NCBI GenBank assembly: GCA_933207985.1 | Contig: OW240912.1 | Span: 103,114,653-103,178,652 of the forward strand | Source of the DNA: Pelobates cultripes | Lineage: Eukaryota; Chordata; Amphibia; Anura; Pelobatidae | Reading direction: 5' to 3' | DNA: 64,000 bases | In this document: one piece after another, positions 9,996-21,115 of the stretch | Layout of the letters: the number at the start of each line of letters is the position of its first letter | Numbering within the stretch: position 1 is the stretch's first letter | Translations under genes and position numbers: made by a program | Notes under the pieces: generated by a model | Told to the model about the DNA's origin: nothing | Database searches by the model: none | What the model saw: the letters and a program-made list of their open reading frames with translations, nothing else

Positions 9996-10992
9996 TTAAC
10001 TCCTTAAGGACCGCGGACATACTAGGTACGTGATCAATTCCAGCTGCTCTAAGGGTATTGCAGCGATGACTCCATGTCATGGCATCCTGCAATACCTCTC
10101 CTGACTGCCGGGCTGCCCAGACGCAGTGTAGAAGAGCATCGGAAACCATTGGGCCTGTGTGCTGAGTGCATCCAGAGGTTGAGGCACTCAGTGAAGACTT
10201 AATAAAATAAATAAAATCAATAATAAAAAAATAAATAAATAAAATAAATGTATTAATCTCCCTCCTGCCCCTGCCGTGTGGCTTCCAAAATGGTGATGCC
10301 ATTCTAAAGGCAGTGCATCATGGGGCATCTGGGGGTGTCCTCCAATCAGAGCTTGTCCCTATAATAATATTTATTATTACTATGATCCCCATTTGTCTGG
10401 TCAGGTCAATATTAGTAAAAAATCACCAATTATAAATTTTTTTTTTTAAATTTGGCATAGATACCCGAATACCCGAAGTTTAATACCTTAGCTTGTCTTC
10501 TTTTAAAAAAATATATACATGTGAAGGGTTATTCAGGAATTCCTGACAGATATTAGTGTTACAATGTAACTTTTGTTAATTTTGAAAAAAAAAAAATGGT
10601 TTGTAAATAGCAAAGGGCTACTTGTACTTATTGCCCTATAACTTGTTAACATTGGGTATTTCTAAGCTCAGGACAAAATTTAGAAACTATTAAGCATGGG
10701 TGTTTTTGGTGGTTGTAGATGCGTAACAGATTTTAAGGGTCAAAGTTAGAAAAAGTGAGTTTTTTAAAAACAAATTTCATCATATTTTATAATTATTTTT
10801 ATAGTAAATTATATGATATGATGAAAATAATGGTATCTTTAAAAAGACTATTTAATGTCGAGAAAAACCTGTATATAATATGTGTGGATACAATAAATGA
10901 GTAAGAGGAAAATTACAGCTAAACACAAACACAGCAGAAATGTAAAAACAGCCCTGGTCCTTAACAGTAAGAACATTGAAAAAAGGGGTTAA
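9996..10992. mobile_element. ~1 kb TTAA element with TTAACyCCTTAAGGAC-type end
   Basis: The left end TTAACTCCTTAAGGACCGCGG is the same terminal pattern as in the compact palindromic MITEs at 38816-38895 and 40025-40104. The right side near 10950-10992 has TGGTCCTTAACAGT and ends AAAGGGGTTAA. No transposase is visible. Part of the interior (10641-10891) is repeated downstream. Confidence 0.45.
10641..10891 (+). repeat. Direct repeat, copy 1
   Basis: About 250 bp from TTGTTAACATTGGGTATTTC to TATGTGTGGATACA, closely matching 11430-11680 (small indels and substitutions). Confidence 0.8.
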
Positions 10993-12304
10993 GACAATAA
11001 ATTATCTTTTATTCAAACTTTTCTCAACTTACTTTACACTTTCTAAAGATCATTTATTATGAAACTTATTGTAGATAAAGTGCAACCGCAAAAGTCTCAT
11101 AATTTATTATGCAAATATTAAATTGTTCTAAGTTGTAGTAGCAATTAACAGTTTTACTTGTTACCTTGTGAACAATATGCCAGCTTTGCAGAGCAGAGAA
11201 GGGAAGAAACCCTTTGGGATACTTGTGGTTAGAGAAGGAGACTACGCACAGCCTGTATAATTGAAACCACAAAGACATCTTAAGAACTCTTATCTCCTTG
11301 TGGACTTGCCTTCTCGTGATGGTGTATTTCATACCGATCTTCTGACAACTCCTGGTGGTGTCTTGCATATTGCAAAAACAATGAATATAACAGTATAAAA
11401 GGCCCTATTGTGCCAAAAAAAAGCTAAGAACATGTTAACATTGGGTATTTCTAAACTCTGGACAAAATTTAGAAACTAATAAGCATGGATGTTTTTTGGT
11501 GGTTGTAGATGTGTAACAGATTTTGGGGGTCAAAGTTAGAAAAAGTGTTTTTTTTTCAAATTTTTTCATATTTTATACATTTGTTTATAGTAAAGTATAA
11601 TGATATGATGAAAATAATGGTATCTTTAGAAAGACCATTTAATGTCGATAAAAACTGTATATAGTATGTGTGGGTACAAAATGTGCAAAACCAATAAATA
11701 TAACAGTATAAAAGGACCTATTGTGCAAATCCCATAAACAACAGAAGGTAAGCAGTTCATTAGAAATTTATTTTTAAATCCTTAACATATATTTAAGACA
11801 TTATTTTTACTTTATTGTGTGCTGTTTATTCACTAAACAGAACGATGCTTTAATATTTAGGACAGAATAAAAGAAATGCAAAAATGAAACCACCAAAACA
11901 GCTCGAAATTTTATCCAGCTAAACAATTTTTTCTCAATTGCTCTAGTTGGTACTCTACGCATTGTAACTCTCTTTTTAGTGTGTAAACATTCTTGCAATT
12001 GAAACAAATTTTCTTTAACTTCACAAACTGGGAAAATTCTGCCGTCTACTGAGCAAATCTAACGAAAGTCTATTTTGAAATAAAATTAAACGCTCCACAG
12101 ATTTTTCAAAAACAGTTTAGTATCTATACACCCAAAGAAAACATGTATGTATTGCATATTTTTTTTTAGGATATAGATATAAAAAAAGCTTGCAAAAGCT
12201 GCAGACTTGCAGTCTGCAGTTTTTTTGTAAACTTTCCTCTCTTTCCTTGACACAGACTCAGTGCTGGAGAATACACAAACAGAGGTTTCTTATTGAGAAG
12301 AAAA
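10993..12304. other. Unassigned, with direct repeat copy 2 at 11430-11680
   Basis: The second copy of the 250-bp repeat is followed by AATATAACAGTATAAAAGG (11697-11715), which also occurs just before that copy at about 11383-11401. This suggests a tandem duplication involving the 3' part of the preceding element. The rest contains no feature I recognise. Confidence 0.5.
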
Positions 12305-12600
12305 AGGAAGAAAAAGGAAAGCATTAGATTGGCTGAGACTGTTAAGGAGGCAGATCAGGGCAGAGTCAGTACAAGCCAAACACAGCCTGGCCAAGCAGCA
12401 TCTCCTCAGCGCTGCCCCAGAAAGCACTTCTAGTAGCCATCTGAGTAGTGGCCAGTGGAGATTCCCTAGACTGTAATGTAAACACTGCCTCTTCTCTCTT
12501 TTTCCAGTGTTTACTGCAAAAAGTCTGAAAGGAATGATTATACTCACTAGAACAAATACAATAAGATGTAGGTATTCTGGTGACTATAGTGTCTCTTTGA
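12305..12600. mobile_element. T2/Kolobok MITE, 3' part
   Basis: Aligns with 61670-62032: ATTGGCTGAGA, GCACTTCTAGTAGCCATCTGAG, TGTAA(T)GTAAACACTGCCT, GATTATACTCACTAGAACAA, and the terminal GGTGACTATAGTGTCTCTTTGA. The 5' half is absent or unrecognisable. Confidence 0.7.
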
Positions 12601-12645
12601 ATAAATGTGGTACTTTTTGAAGGGAATGTGCTAAAATTAAATGCT

Positions 12646-12692
12646 CCATCAATCTATCCATCTATCAATCCATTCATCCATCCATCCATCCT
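12646..12692. repeat. (ATCC/ATCT)n microsatellite
   Basis: Tetranucleotide run CATCCATCCATCC with CTAT variants. Confidence 0.9.
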
Positions 12693-12818
12693 AAGGTAGA
12701 CTTTTGTTTCTATTCAAGTTCAATACACATCCTAACACATTGCAGTAAATTAAAGTACTCTTAACAGAACAAGTATATATTAATAGGGCACTAATTAAAC
12801 ACGTATTTAATAAATAAA

Positions 12819-12985
12819 AAGACACATACATACAGACACAGACATACATACATACAGACACAGACATACATACATACATACACACACATACAGAGACACA
12901 TACACACATACAGACACACAAACATACATACATACATACATACAGGCACATACATACAGAGACAGACACATACACATACAAAGAT
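12819..12985. repeat. (ACAT/ACAG)n microsatellite
   Basis: About 165 bp of CATACATACAGACACA-type units. The minus-strand 96-codon frame over it is an artefact. Confidence 0.92.
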
Positions 12986-13649
12986 CAGTATACCTTTCTC
13001 TATATTCTCTTACTCATTTCCCCACAAGATCTCTGGGGCTGAGCCAAAGTCTTTCAAAAAAAATTGTAACCCCTTTTGTACTGGGATTTTAGCCATATAA
13101 CTGCATTCAGCATATTGGACATTGCACACCATTACGCACTGAGATGTTTATATACTAAATTACAAAATGGAGCAAATTGAAATCATAAAGGCAAAGTTTA
13201 GGCCAAAATCCAAAATTACAAAAAGAAAAGAAAAAAAAAAAATTTCAACTCAATTCTAATAACTGCTTAGCTATTTTAGCCTTCATTTTGGCATTTGCAT
13301 TTATAGTAAATTGCCACAGTTTAGTGTTTATGAATAAGCCTGCTGATGCTGATTCTCAAACATTTTGAGAATTTACATTGCCAAAATATAATTCTATTCC
13401 TTACATAGACTCATCTGCGTGATATCTGAGTGTTATCTGTATTGTATCTTTGCATCTTCTGCTTCCTATTTCTGTTTGTCATTTTGCACTAATAATTCTT
13501 AACTTGCTGGAGATGACTTTTAAGACAGGGATGGGTATTTCATTTTCTTTTTTAATACATGCTAACAAGTATCAAGTTCCTCATACGTTACAATAAAACT
13601 GTGAGGACTACCATTAAACACATATATTGTAGAAAACTGGCTTACAAAA
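12986..13649. other. No recognisable feature
   Basis: AT-rich, only short frames. Confidence 0.45.
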
Positions 13650-14046
13650 TTAAAGGAAAACTATAGGCACCAAAACAACTCACACAGCCTGCATGAAAAC
13701 AAAAAGGATTTATTTTCAATGAGATGATAACTTTCTTTAAAAGTTTTTATCTCCTGCTCTGTAAATTGAACTTTAATCACACACAGGTGGCTCCTGTTGT
13801 GTCTAACAGGCTAATAACAGAGCAGGTGATACAAAATTATAAATTAAACAGAATGTACAATAAAGTGTAAACATTAGATGACTCTTTACAGGAAGTGTTT
13901 AGAAAGGCTATGTTAGTCACATGCAGTGAGGTGGTGCCAGGACTGCATAAACAAAGTGTGACTTCGGGTAGCTGATGTATACACCACAACTGCTTCATTA
14001 AGTTATGCTTATTTCAGTGCCTATAGTGCCTATAGTGTCCCTTTAA
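13650..14046. mobile_element. T2/Kolobok MITE (397 bp), complete
   Basis: TTAAAGGAAAACTATAGGCACC at the left and GCCTATAGTGTCCCTTTAA at the right are inverted ends with TTAA at both edges. The interior (CAGCCTGCATGAAAACAAA, CTCCTGCTCTGTAAATTGAAC, AACATTAGATGA, CAGGAAGTGTTTAG) matches the copy at 50325-50840, defining one subfamily. Confidence 0.85.
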
Positions 14047-14488
14047 TTTTGAACTAGCTGATTAGAAACAGTATATGCAAACAGCATAGATTTCCAGTGT
14101 GACTAGTCTTTTGCACACCTTTTTCAGTTTACTATAAATCTCTGCTTATTTAATAGTTAGATGTCAGTCTCTGGTGGTTTAACTTTGTTTCCACAAAATA
14201 TTGGTAAATTCCTATAAAATTCTGGAATTTGTTTTTCATATTTTTTTCACATTTTTGTATCTCAAATGAGTATACAAAACATAATTCGATAAGGGTATTA
14301 GATTAAAGCTCTGCATTGCCTTAACTTTCAAACCATTGCAACATTAAAAGTAAGTTTGGCAAGATCTAGTTTGCCTACTATATAAAGTTCTGTTCATTTG
14401 TCATAATATGCTATTCTTTTTTTAATGAAACATTCCAAGTTAACATTTAATTCTATGTATGTCACATTCTTTAACTTTACTACCATGG
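14047..14488. other. No recognisable feature
   Basis: AT-rich intergenic-type DNA. Confidence 0.45.
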
Positions 14489-14880
14489 TTAAAGGATTAC
14501 TATAGGGTCAGGAACACAAACATGTATTCCTGACCCTATAGTGTTAAAACCACCATCTAGCCCCCCTGGGCCCATCATGCCTCCATAAATATAGCATAAT
14601 CTTACTGTACTCAAGCCTGAAGCTGTAGATCTGCATGCTGATTGCCCTTTAGAAAAACAAGCAGTCTGGTGACATCATCAGAAGTGGTAGCCTGATCCAA
14701 TCACAGTGCTTCCCCATAGGATTGGCTAAGACTGACAAAGGCAGATCAGGGGCAGAGCCAGAATGATTCAAACACAGCCCTGGTCAATCGGCATCTCCTC
14801 ATAGATATGAATTGAATAAATGAATCAATGGTAAGGAACGGAGGCAAAGATACTCATCTCCTCCTGATAGGCTGGGAATA
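14489..14880. mobile_element. T2/Kolobok MITE, 5' part
   Basis: Begins TTAAAGGATTACTATAGGGTC. The first ~55 bp fold on themselves (ACTATAGGGTCAGGAA / TTCCTGACCCTATAGT). The body matches 61527-61810 (ATCTAGCCCC, CCAATCACA, GGCATCTCCTCATAGATATG). The 3' terminal repeat is missing. Confidence 0.7.
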
Positions 14881-15670
14881 TGTTTGATACCTGCTTCCAG
14901 CAAATCTAAGTTGCTTGCACATCACCTCTTGCAATTGGGGGAGCTATCGGGCACTGTGCCAAGGAATTGGCTAAAAATGGGAGTTTGCCTGTATACCTCA
15001 AGCTGCCTTGTGTTGCAGTTATAACAGCTACATGCGCCAAGTCTGCCAGTGTCCTTTTCTTTTAATTTGCTTGTACATAATTTAGTTTTTTGAGAAAATG
15101 CCCAACTCTAGCTGTCACATGCCTAGGTATATGTAGGTATCCTCGGTGGTTCTATGCTCTCTGCCTTAACCATTCTGTTATATTAATATTAACTTTCTCT
15201 CGCTCTGCAAAGTTATTGTCTTTCGTATGATATTTACATTTAAAAAGAGCTTATATAATCAGTATGTGTACTAGTACATAGTGCTCCTTAGCTCCAGACA
15301 AATACTACAATGTTTTAGATCAGATTTTTTATGACACCATGAGATTGATTGTTTTTGCTGTATTTTCTTATATGTCATGTACGTCAATGTACTAATGAAA
15401 CAGTGTCTGTTTCTTCCTCAATAAAAGATTTATTGAAACAAACAAAAAAACAAATAAGATAAATAAAAATGTCAGCTCACATGGAAATTAGGTATTAAAT
15501 TTCAGATAGATTAGAAAAGTAAAACATTTCTCGTGAATTTCTACAGTAATGGGTTTACTGAATGCATAGACTACAGAATACTGCCACCTCGTGGTTTAAA
15601 TTATGAATATTCTAATTGATATTGCAGCAGGGTTATTCACTAAAGTACAATTTCAAAATTAATTTCAAAT
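14881..15670. other. No recognisable feature
   Basis: Unassigned DNA without long frames. Confidence 0.45.
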
Positions 15671-15842
15671 TTAAAGGGACACTATAGGTACCCTGTGTCA
15701 TAGGCTTACCTATACCTGGTGGTTGTGCTGCTACCCGCCTCGGGCAAAGTGGGCAGAATGCACAGTGCAGCCGCATTACTCTGGTCCTCAGGATGCGCAG
15801 CCCAAATGCTCCAAGCTTACAGGCCAAACTAAAGCCCCTTAA
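15671..15842. mobile_element. Small T2-like MITE
   Basis: Starts TTAAAGGGACACTATAGGTACC. A plausible right edge is GCCCCTTAA at 15834-15842. Interior GC-rich and different from the other T2 copies here, so the right boundary is uncertain. Confidence 0.45.
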
Positions 15843-15896
15843 AATAAATTGTATAATCATGACGTCACACCCTTAAAGGCATCATGTCATCTAGGC

Positions 15897-16029
15897 CAGT
15901 GGTCCCCAACCCAGTCCTCATGGACAACCAACAGTCCAGGTTTTGTCAGTTTCTCCATTTGAATAAAAAAGGGATATCCATAAATCCTGGACTGTTGGTG
16001 GTTCATGAGTACTGGGTTGGGGACCACTG
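15897..16029. mobile_element. hAT foldback MITE (Buster/Charlie-like ends)
   Basis: CAGTGGTCCCCAACCCAGT at 15897 and its inverted partner ACTGGGTTGGGGACCACTG ending at 16029 bracket a nearly self-complementary interior (CAACAGTCCAGG / CCTGGACTGTTG). Flanks ATCTAGGC and ACCTAGAC look like an 8-bp target duplication with two changes. No coding content. Confidence 0.8.
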
Positions 16030-17866
16030 ACCTAGACAACGCTATGCTGTTTGGGGTCGTAGAGATGACGTGGACCAATGACAATGCACGTGAGCCTATT
16101 TAAACCGTTACTCATTGCTCTATTGTGGTTTCTATAATGATACACGTTAGTGCTCATAGTAAGTCTCTCTTCTTATATTCTGATATTGACCTCAGCTTGT
16201 ATTTGACTTTGTGTAATTCTGGTATCCTGACTTGACTTGTTTCTAACTTTGTATATTTCTGGTATCCTGTCCCAACTTGTTGTTCCATTTATTCATACTT
16301 CTATATCCCTGATCTTGGCTATTCCTGACTCTAATACCTGGTTGTATGTCTATCTAGTACCTATACCAATGTTTGTTGTAGTCACCATTCCCATGGTACG
16401 AAGCCTGTGGCAACCAGGCCACTTTATTTCATTGAAGTCGTCTGGGTGCAGTGTCCCTGTCCCCTTTGCCATGCAATGTAATGCAATTTTAGAAAAACTA
16501 AAGGCAGGCGGGAGAGGCAAGCACGCCACACTCATTACTTACCCTCTGGCCACTGCATTCACTCCACATGGGTTGCTGCGTGCCGTGGAAAGGAGGCATG
16601 CTTTGCCTGTCCTTTGGCCCACCTCCCCCCGGATGGGATGTGGGGGAGGCGGGCAATCTGTACAGTTCCTTGCTGAGGCGGGCAATCTGTACAGTTCCTC
16701 GCTGAGTGTCCCCCACACTGCTACAGGATCCCCTCAGGGTGTCAGAACCCTAGGAAATTGATCTCAGCATATCTGGGATGTGAGGACCAGCAGCATGAAT
16801 GGGAAAACCAACATGGCATCCACCCACAAAGGGGGCACGGACATCTACTCACGAAAGGGACCAATCTACTTTAATAGGCCCTTAGATACTTCTTCATGGG
16901 AGGGCTTTCATTCCCTTTCTCTTAATTAAACCCATACCACAATGGGTTTTTGGCTCAGTTGTCTTGTAAGCTCCAAGAGGTTACAAACCAGGATAACTGA
17001 ATTAACCTTTGCTTGTATGGCTAACCTTCTGCCTGCCTGTTGCTGCCTTGGCCAACACTTGCCTGACCTGATCCTGCCTTGGATTCCTGGCTAACCTCTG
17101 CCTGCCTGATCCTGTCTTGGGATAAACTGCCAAAAAAAAGATGTTGGTCCTGCTTGGACTATCCTGTTAGAAGACTTTGCTGTTGCTTCCTGGTTCTGGC
17201 CCTGCACTGCATGGTCTTGCCCCTGGACTTCCCAACTCACAGGGACTTATTTTTCAGAGACTTTCCATTAAGTGACTTTGTTTTGTTCTTTCTATGCATA
17301 CCGAACCCATCCACCCCAAACCCGTTAACTTTGTGTGAACGTTACTCATTTTTCTAATGAGGATTCCAGGTTGTATGAGCATTATTATTCTTGGCAATAT
17401 TTAAAATGATTACTCTTTATGATTATTCTAGAGGCCAGGGATTGGCTGAGAAATTCTTAGTCTCTTCTGTATGAAAGTAGCAAAAGACAATCATTCAGAG
17501 TATCTTTTTTACTTGAATGTGTTCAGGACATTGCCAAATAACCCAGCAGAACAGGCTCAGAATCAATGAATAAGGCCAAAGCCAGGAAACCAAATTAAAT
17601 ATCAGGGAGAGAGGAACGATAAGAAGTACAGACACCAGAGGTGATAATGAGTGATTTGCATGAGGTCCCTAGTAATGCATTGCTCCTTACTTTACTGGGG
17701 AAAATCACCTCAATTAGCGGGGGCATATAACTAGGCATTGTTAGAGAATTCAGTATTATGAAAATTGTGGACAAGTAGGAATGTTATTGGGTGTGTAGCT
17801 TACGACATATGTTCTACAACATGCATGCAGAGGCCTCTATGTCAAAGGTGTGCCATGGTGTGCGCT
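16030..17866. other. Unassigned repeat-like DNA
   Basis: About 16130-16330 resembles a dispersed repeat also seen near 9448. A 32-bp unit containing GCGGGCAATCTGTACAGTTCC is duplicated in tandem at about 16648-16708. TGCCTG-rich words recur at 17020-17170, a pattern seen in LTR-type repeats. The 174-codon frame at 16237-16761 spans several of these and shows no domain, so I do not call a gene. Confidence 0.4.
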
Positions 17867-18240
17867 CAGGGCCGGCGCTACCATAGGGCGGCCCAGTCAG
17901 CCGCCTTAGGGCGCACCGTCCCTGGGGGTGCAAAATCAGGCTGATCAGAAGGAAGGAAGCGCACTGCGCTCCCCTCCAGCCGGTTACTACTTGTAGCGTG
18001 GCCGAGCGCAGCCCAGATTGTTCCACCCACAGAGTCCAGCCTCTGCCCGCCCACCTCCTACCCTGGTGTCCATAGACATATATATTATGTCTATGCTGGT
18101 GTCTGCCGCAGGCTGTGTGGATGTCATATCCCTGCTCCCTGTGTATCACACAGAGCGGCTGGCGCACAGTGATGAGGCTGGGCTGCAGGAAAGGACTCCA
18201 CAGAGCCAGCATGCACCCCAGGGACACAATTTAACAGATG
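17867..18240 (+). mobile_element. hAT-like left end, GC-rich
   Basis: Begins CAGGGCCGGCGCTACCATAG with GGGCGGCCCAGTCAGCCGCC and GGGCGCACCGTCCCTGGGGG. The same order (GGCCGGCG, CATAAGGCGGCACAGGCGGCC, ACGCACCGGCTCTGGGGGCGC) occurs at 46961-47025, so both belong to one non-autonomous family. The right end of this copy is not clear. Confidence 0.6.
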
Positions 18241-19095
18241 TAAGTATGTAATTTTGTATGTCTCTGTATGTTTGTATGTCTCTGTATCCATGTTTGTATG
18301 TCTCTGTATGCATGTATGTAACTGTATGCCTTTATGTCTCTGTATGTACATAGGTATGTGTCTGTGTGTCTATGTATACATGTTTCTGTATGTATGTGTC
18401 TGTATGATGGTATGCCTCGGTATGTATGTATGTGTCTGTATGATGGTATGCCTCTGTATGTATGTATGTATGTATGTTTGTGTCTGTATGCCTGTATGTC
18501 TTGAATGTATGTTTCTGTATGTCTCGAAATGTCTGTATATATGTCTCTGTATGCATGTATGTAACTGTATGCCTTTATGTCTCTGTATGTACGTATGTAT
18601 GTGTCTGAGTGTCTCTGTAGGCCTGTATGTCTTTGTATGCATGTTTCTGTATGTATGTATGTATGTGTCTTTATGACGGTATGCCTCTGTATGTATGTAT
18701 GTGTCTGTATGCCTGTATGTCTTGTATGTCTTTGTATGTATGTTTCTGTATGCCTATTTGTCTCTGTATGCCTGTATGTATGTATGTGTCTGTATGATGG
18801 TATGTTTCTGTATGCATGCATGTATCTGTATGTGTGTATGTCTTTGTATGCCTGTATGTATGTATGTGTCTGCATGCCTGTATTTCTCTGTATGTATGTT
18901 TCTTTATGCCTGTATGTCTCTGTATGTATGTATGTACCTGAGTGTCTTTGCATGTATGTTTCTATATGCCTCTGTATGCATGTATGTCTTTATATGCCTG
19001 CATGTCTCTGTATGCATGTATGTCTCTGCTTGTATGTCTCTGACTGTATGTGTCTGTATGTCTCTGTATGATTATTTCTGTCTTTGTATGACAGT
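18241..19095. repeat. TGTATGTCTC-type minisatellite/microsatellite
   Basis: About 850 bp of tetranucleotide-based units (TGTATGTCTCTGTATGCC and variants). It produces long overlapping frames on both strands, up to 240 codons (18231-18953 minus); these are repeat artefacts. Confidence 0.93.
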
Positions 19096-19104
19096 GTACC
19101 TGTA

Positions 19105-19340
19105 TGCAGGGCTGCCATCAGAAATTTTGGGCCCCTGACACAGCTCAAGGTCTGGGCCCCCCAGGTGCCTGCACCCGAGTCCGTCCGTCCCCCATCCCAG
19201 AGTCTGCCCACCCCCGAGTCCGCCCACAGGGATGCAGTGTCTGCAGGGCCGGTGCAAGGATTTTTGCCGCCCTAGGCAAAAGTAAAGTTTGCCGCCCCCC
19301 ATGTGATATCACAATACCCCACCCATATGATCTGCCATGT
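19105..19340 (+). mobile_element. Two hAT-like left ends in series
   Basis: CAGGGCTGCCATCAGAAATT at about 19107 and CAGGGCCGGTGCAAGGATTT at about 19243 each look like hAT termini starting CAGGG. The first continues TTTGGGCCCCTGACACAGC, TCAAGGTCTGGGCCCC, words repeated at 19655-19695. The second continues GCCGCCCTAGGCAAAAG and resembles the start at 25330. No right ends or target duplications were found. Confidence 0.5.
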
Positions 19341-19379
19341 TAACTAACACAGTGCTGCAGTGCTGCCGTGTTTACAATA

Positions 19380-19461
19380 AAAGGCCTGCAGGGACAGGCT
19401 AAAGACACCAGAACCACTACATTAAGCTGCAGTGGTTCTGTGGACTATAGTGTCCCTTTAA
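19380..19461. mobile_element. T2 MITE 3' end
   Basis: CCAGAACCACTACATTAAGC and GCAGTGGTTCTG form the subterminal hairpin, followed by the terminal GGACTATAGTGTCCCTTTAA. Identical layout to 61980-62032. Confidence 0.7.
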
Positions 19462-19639
19462 TGTGAGGTAAATTAGAGATTAGTGCCACGAATAATATAC
19501 TAGATTGCCTACTTACAACCAGATGAGGATGATGATGGGCTCTAGCTGCCATCTGGCTCTACTGATCTGGTGTAGAACAGGCTCTCTGGAGGCGGTTTGT
19601 AACTGTGGTCACAAAAATCAATGTTCTGGGAGAACGGGA

Positions 19640-19995
19640 AGCAGCTCCATTTTTTTGAGGGCCCTTTACACGGCTCAAGGTCTGGGTCCCAGGGTCCACA
19701 TTCATGTTCCACCAATGAGTTTGTTCACAGGGGTGTGTGTGTGTGTGGGATGTCCTGATATGTGTGTAAGGAATGCATTGTGTGAATCTGTGTTTGTATG
19801 TGTAAGGGCTGCAAGGCGAGTTTGTGTATGTATGGGATGCAGTGTGTGCATCTGTAAGGGATGCACTGAGTGTGTGTAAGGGGTGCATTGTGTGTTGCTG
19901 TGTGTAAGGGATGCATTGCTTGTGTATGTGTGTCTGTGTGTAATGCATTGTGTGTTTTTCTGTGTGCAAGGGGTGCATTGTGTGTGTGTGTGTGA
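19640..19995. repeat. hAT-like end and TG-rich array
   Basis: 19655-19700 repeats the GGCTCAAGGTCTGGG words of 19140-19160. From about 19725 a degenerate (TG)n array with GGGATGCATTGTGTG units runs to 19995. Confidence 0.75.
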
Positions 19996-20003
19996 TGGAT
20001 ATC

Positions 20004-20157
20004 AATCTCTCCCCCTACCCCCGTCAATTTCCTTCTTCCCCCTCCAATTTCCTTCTTCTCCCCCCCTCCATTTCCTTCTTCTCCCCCTACCTCTCATTTC
20101 CTTCCTCCCTCCCCCCTCAAATTTCCTTCCTCCCCCCCCTCAAATTTCCTTCCTCCC
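20004..20157. repeat. CT-rich array running into an assembly gap
   Basis: Units close to CCCCCCTCAAATTTCCTTCCT, increasingly regular toward 20157, where the assembly breaks. The array probably continues into the gap. Confidence 0.9.
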
Positions 20158-20544
20158 NNNNNNNNNNNNNNNNNNNNNNNNNNNNNNNNNNNNNNNNNNN
20201 NNNNNNNNNNNNNNNNNNNNNNNNNNNNNNNNNNNNNNNNNNNNNNNNNNNNNNNNNNNNNNNNNNNNNNNNNNNNNNNNNNNNNNNNNNNNNNNNNNNN
20301 NNNNNNNNNNNNNNNNNNNNNNNNNNNNNNNNNNNNNNNNNNNNNNNNNNNNNNNNNNNNNNNNNNNNNNNNNNNNNNNNNNNNNNNNNNNNNNNNNNNN
20401 NNNNNNNNNNNNNNNNNNNNNNNNNNNNNNNNNNNNNNNNNNNNNNNNNNNNNNNNNNNNNNNNNNNNNNNNNNNNNNNNNNNNNNNNNNNNNNNNNNNN
20501 NNNNNNNNNNNNNNNNNNNNNNNNNNNNNNNNNNNNNNNNNNNN
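20158..20544. other. Assembly gap (387 N)
   Basis: Run of unknown bases. Predicted frames that cross it are meaningless. Confidence 1.
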
Positions 20545-21115
20545 ATGCCGGTGTTCTATCAAAATCCCTTACCTCGTGAAAATCCACTACGGTGAGGGGA
20601 ATCACCTGCTAGCACTCCTCCTACTCCTCCACAGCAAGGTCCTGGAAGGTAAGTAAAACTAGTTTTACACTTTCATTATAGTTAGTGCATTCACTAAGCT
20701 TAGGCACACGGGACATTTAGGGTTAAGTGAGGGTTCAAATTAGGGTTAGGTAAGTGATTCTAACCTCTCTCACACTCTATTCTTACCCTAACCCTTGGGG
20801 TAAGGGTTAAAATAAAGTGTGAGAAAAGCACTATTTAGTGATATTCCCCTAATGTGAAATATCACTAAATAGGAACAAGTCCCTAATCCTAACCCTAATT
20901 TGAACCCTAACATTAACCCTAAATGTCCCATGTCCTAAGCTTAGTGAATGCACTAACTATAATGAAAGTGTAAAACTAGTTTTACTTACCTTCCAGGACC
21001 TTGCTGTGGAGGAGTAGCAGGAGTGCTAGCACGCATGTGCAGCACAGGAGACAGCTGATTCCCCTCCCCGGAAGTGACGTGGGTATAGCAATCTGACGGG
21101 GTATACCAAACTGAT
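20545..21115. mobile_element. Long foldback element with telomere-like words
   Basis: The left arm (from the gap edge to about 20830) is mirrored by 20871-21115. The closest match is CAGCAAGGTCCTGGAAGGTAAGTAAAACTAG... at 20632-20695 against its reverse complement at 20935-21005. The outer parts also correspond (CCGGTGTTCTATCA at 20548 versus TGATAGAACACCGG at 21111). The centre is a CTATTTAGTGATATT / AATATCACTAAATAG hairpin (20829-20871). Degenerate CCCTAA/TTAGGG words occur in both arms. The true left end lies in the gap. Confidence 0.75.

Noticed and set aside
16237..16761. 174-codon plus-strand frame
   Set aside because: No recognisable domain, runs across several repeat-like blocks including a tandem duplication, and lacks any coding signature.
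18231..18953. 240-codon minus-strand frame rich in His/Thr/Tyr
   Set aside because: Translation of a tetranucleotide array; equally long frames occur on both strands.
19883..20656. Frames of up to 257 codons crossing the N run
   Set aside because: The frame is open only because unknown bases contain no stops.
20690..20930. Interstitial telomere (CCCTAA)n
   Set aside because: Words are degenerate and embedded in a long inverted repeat; not a telomeric tract.
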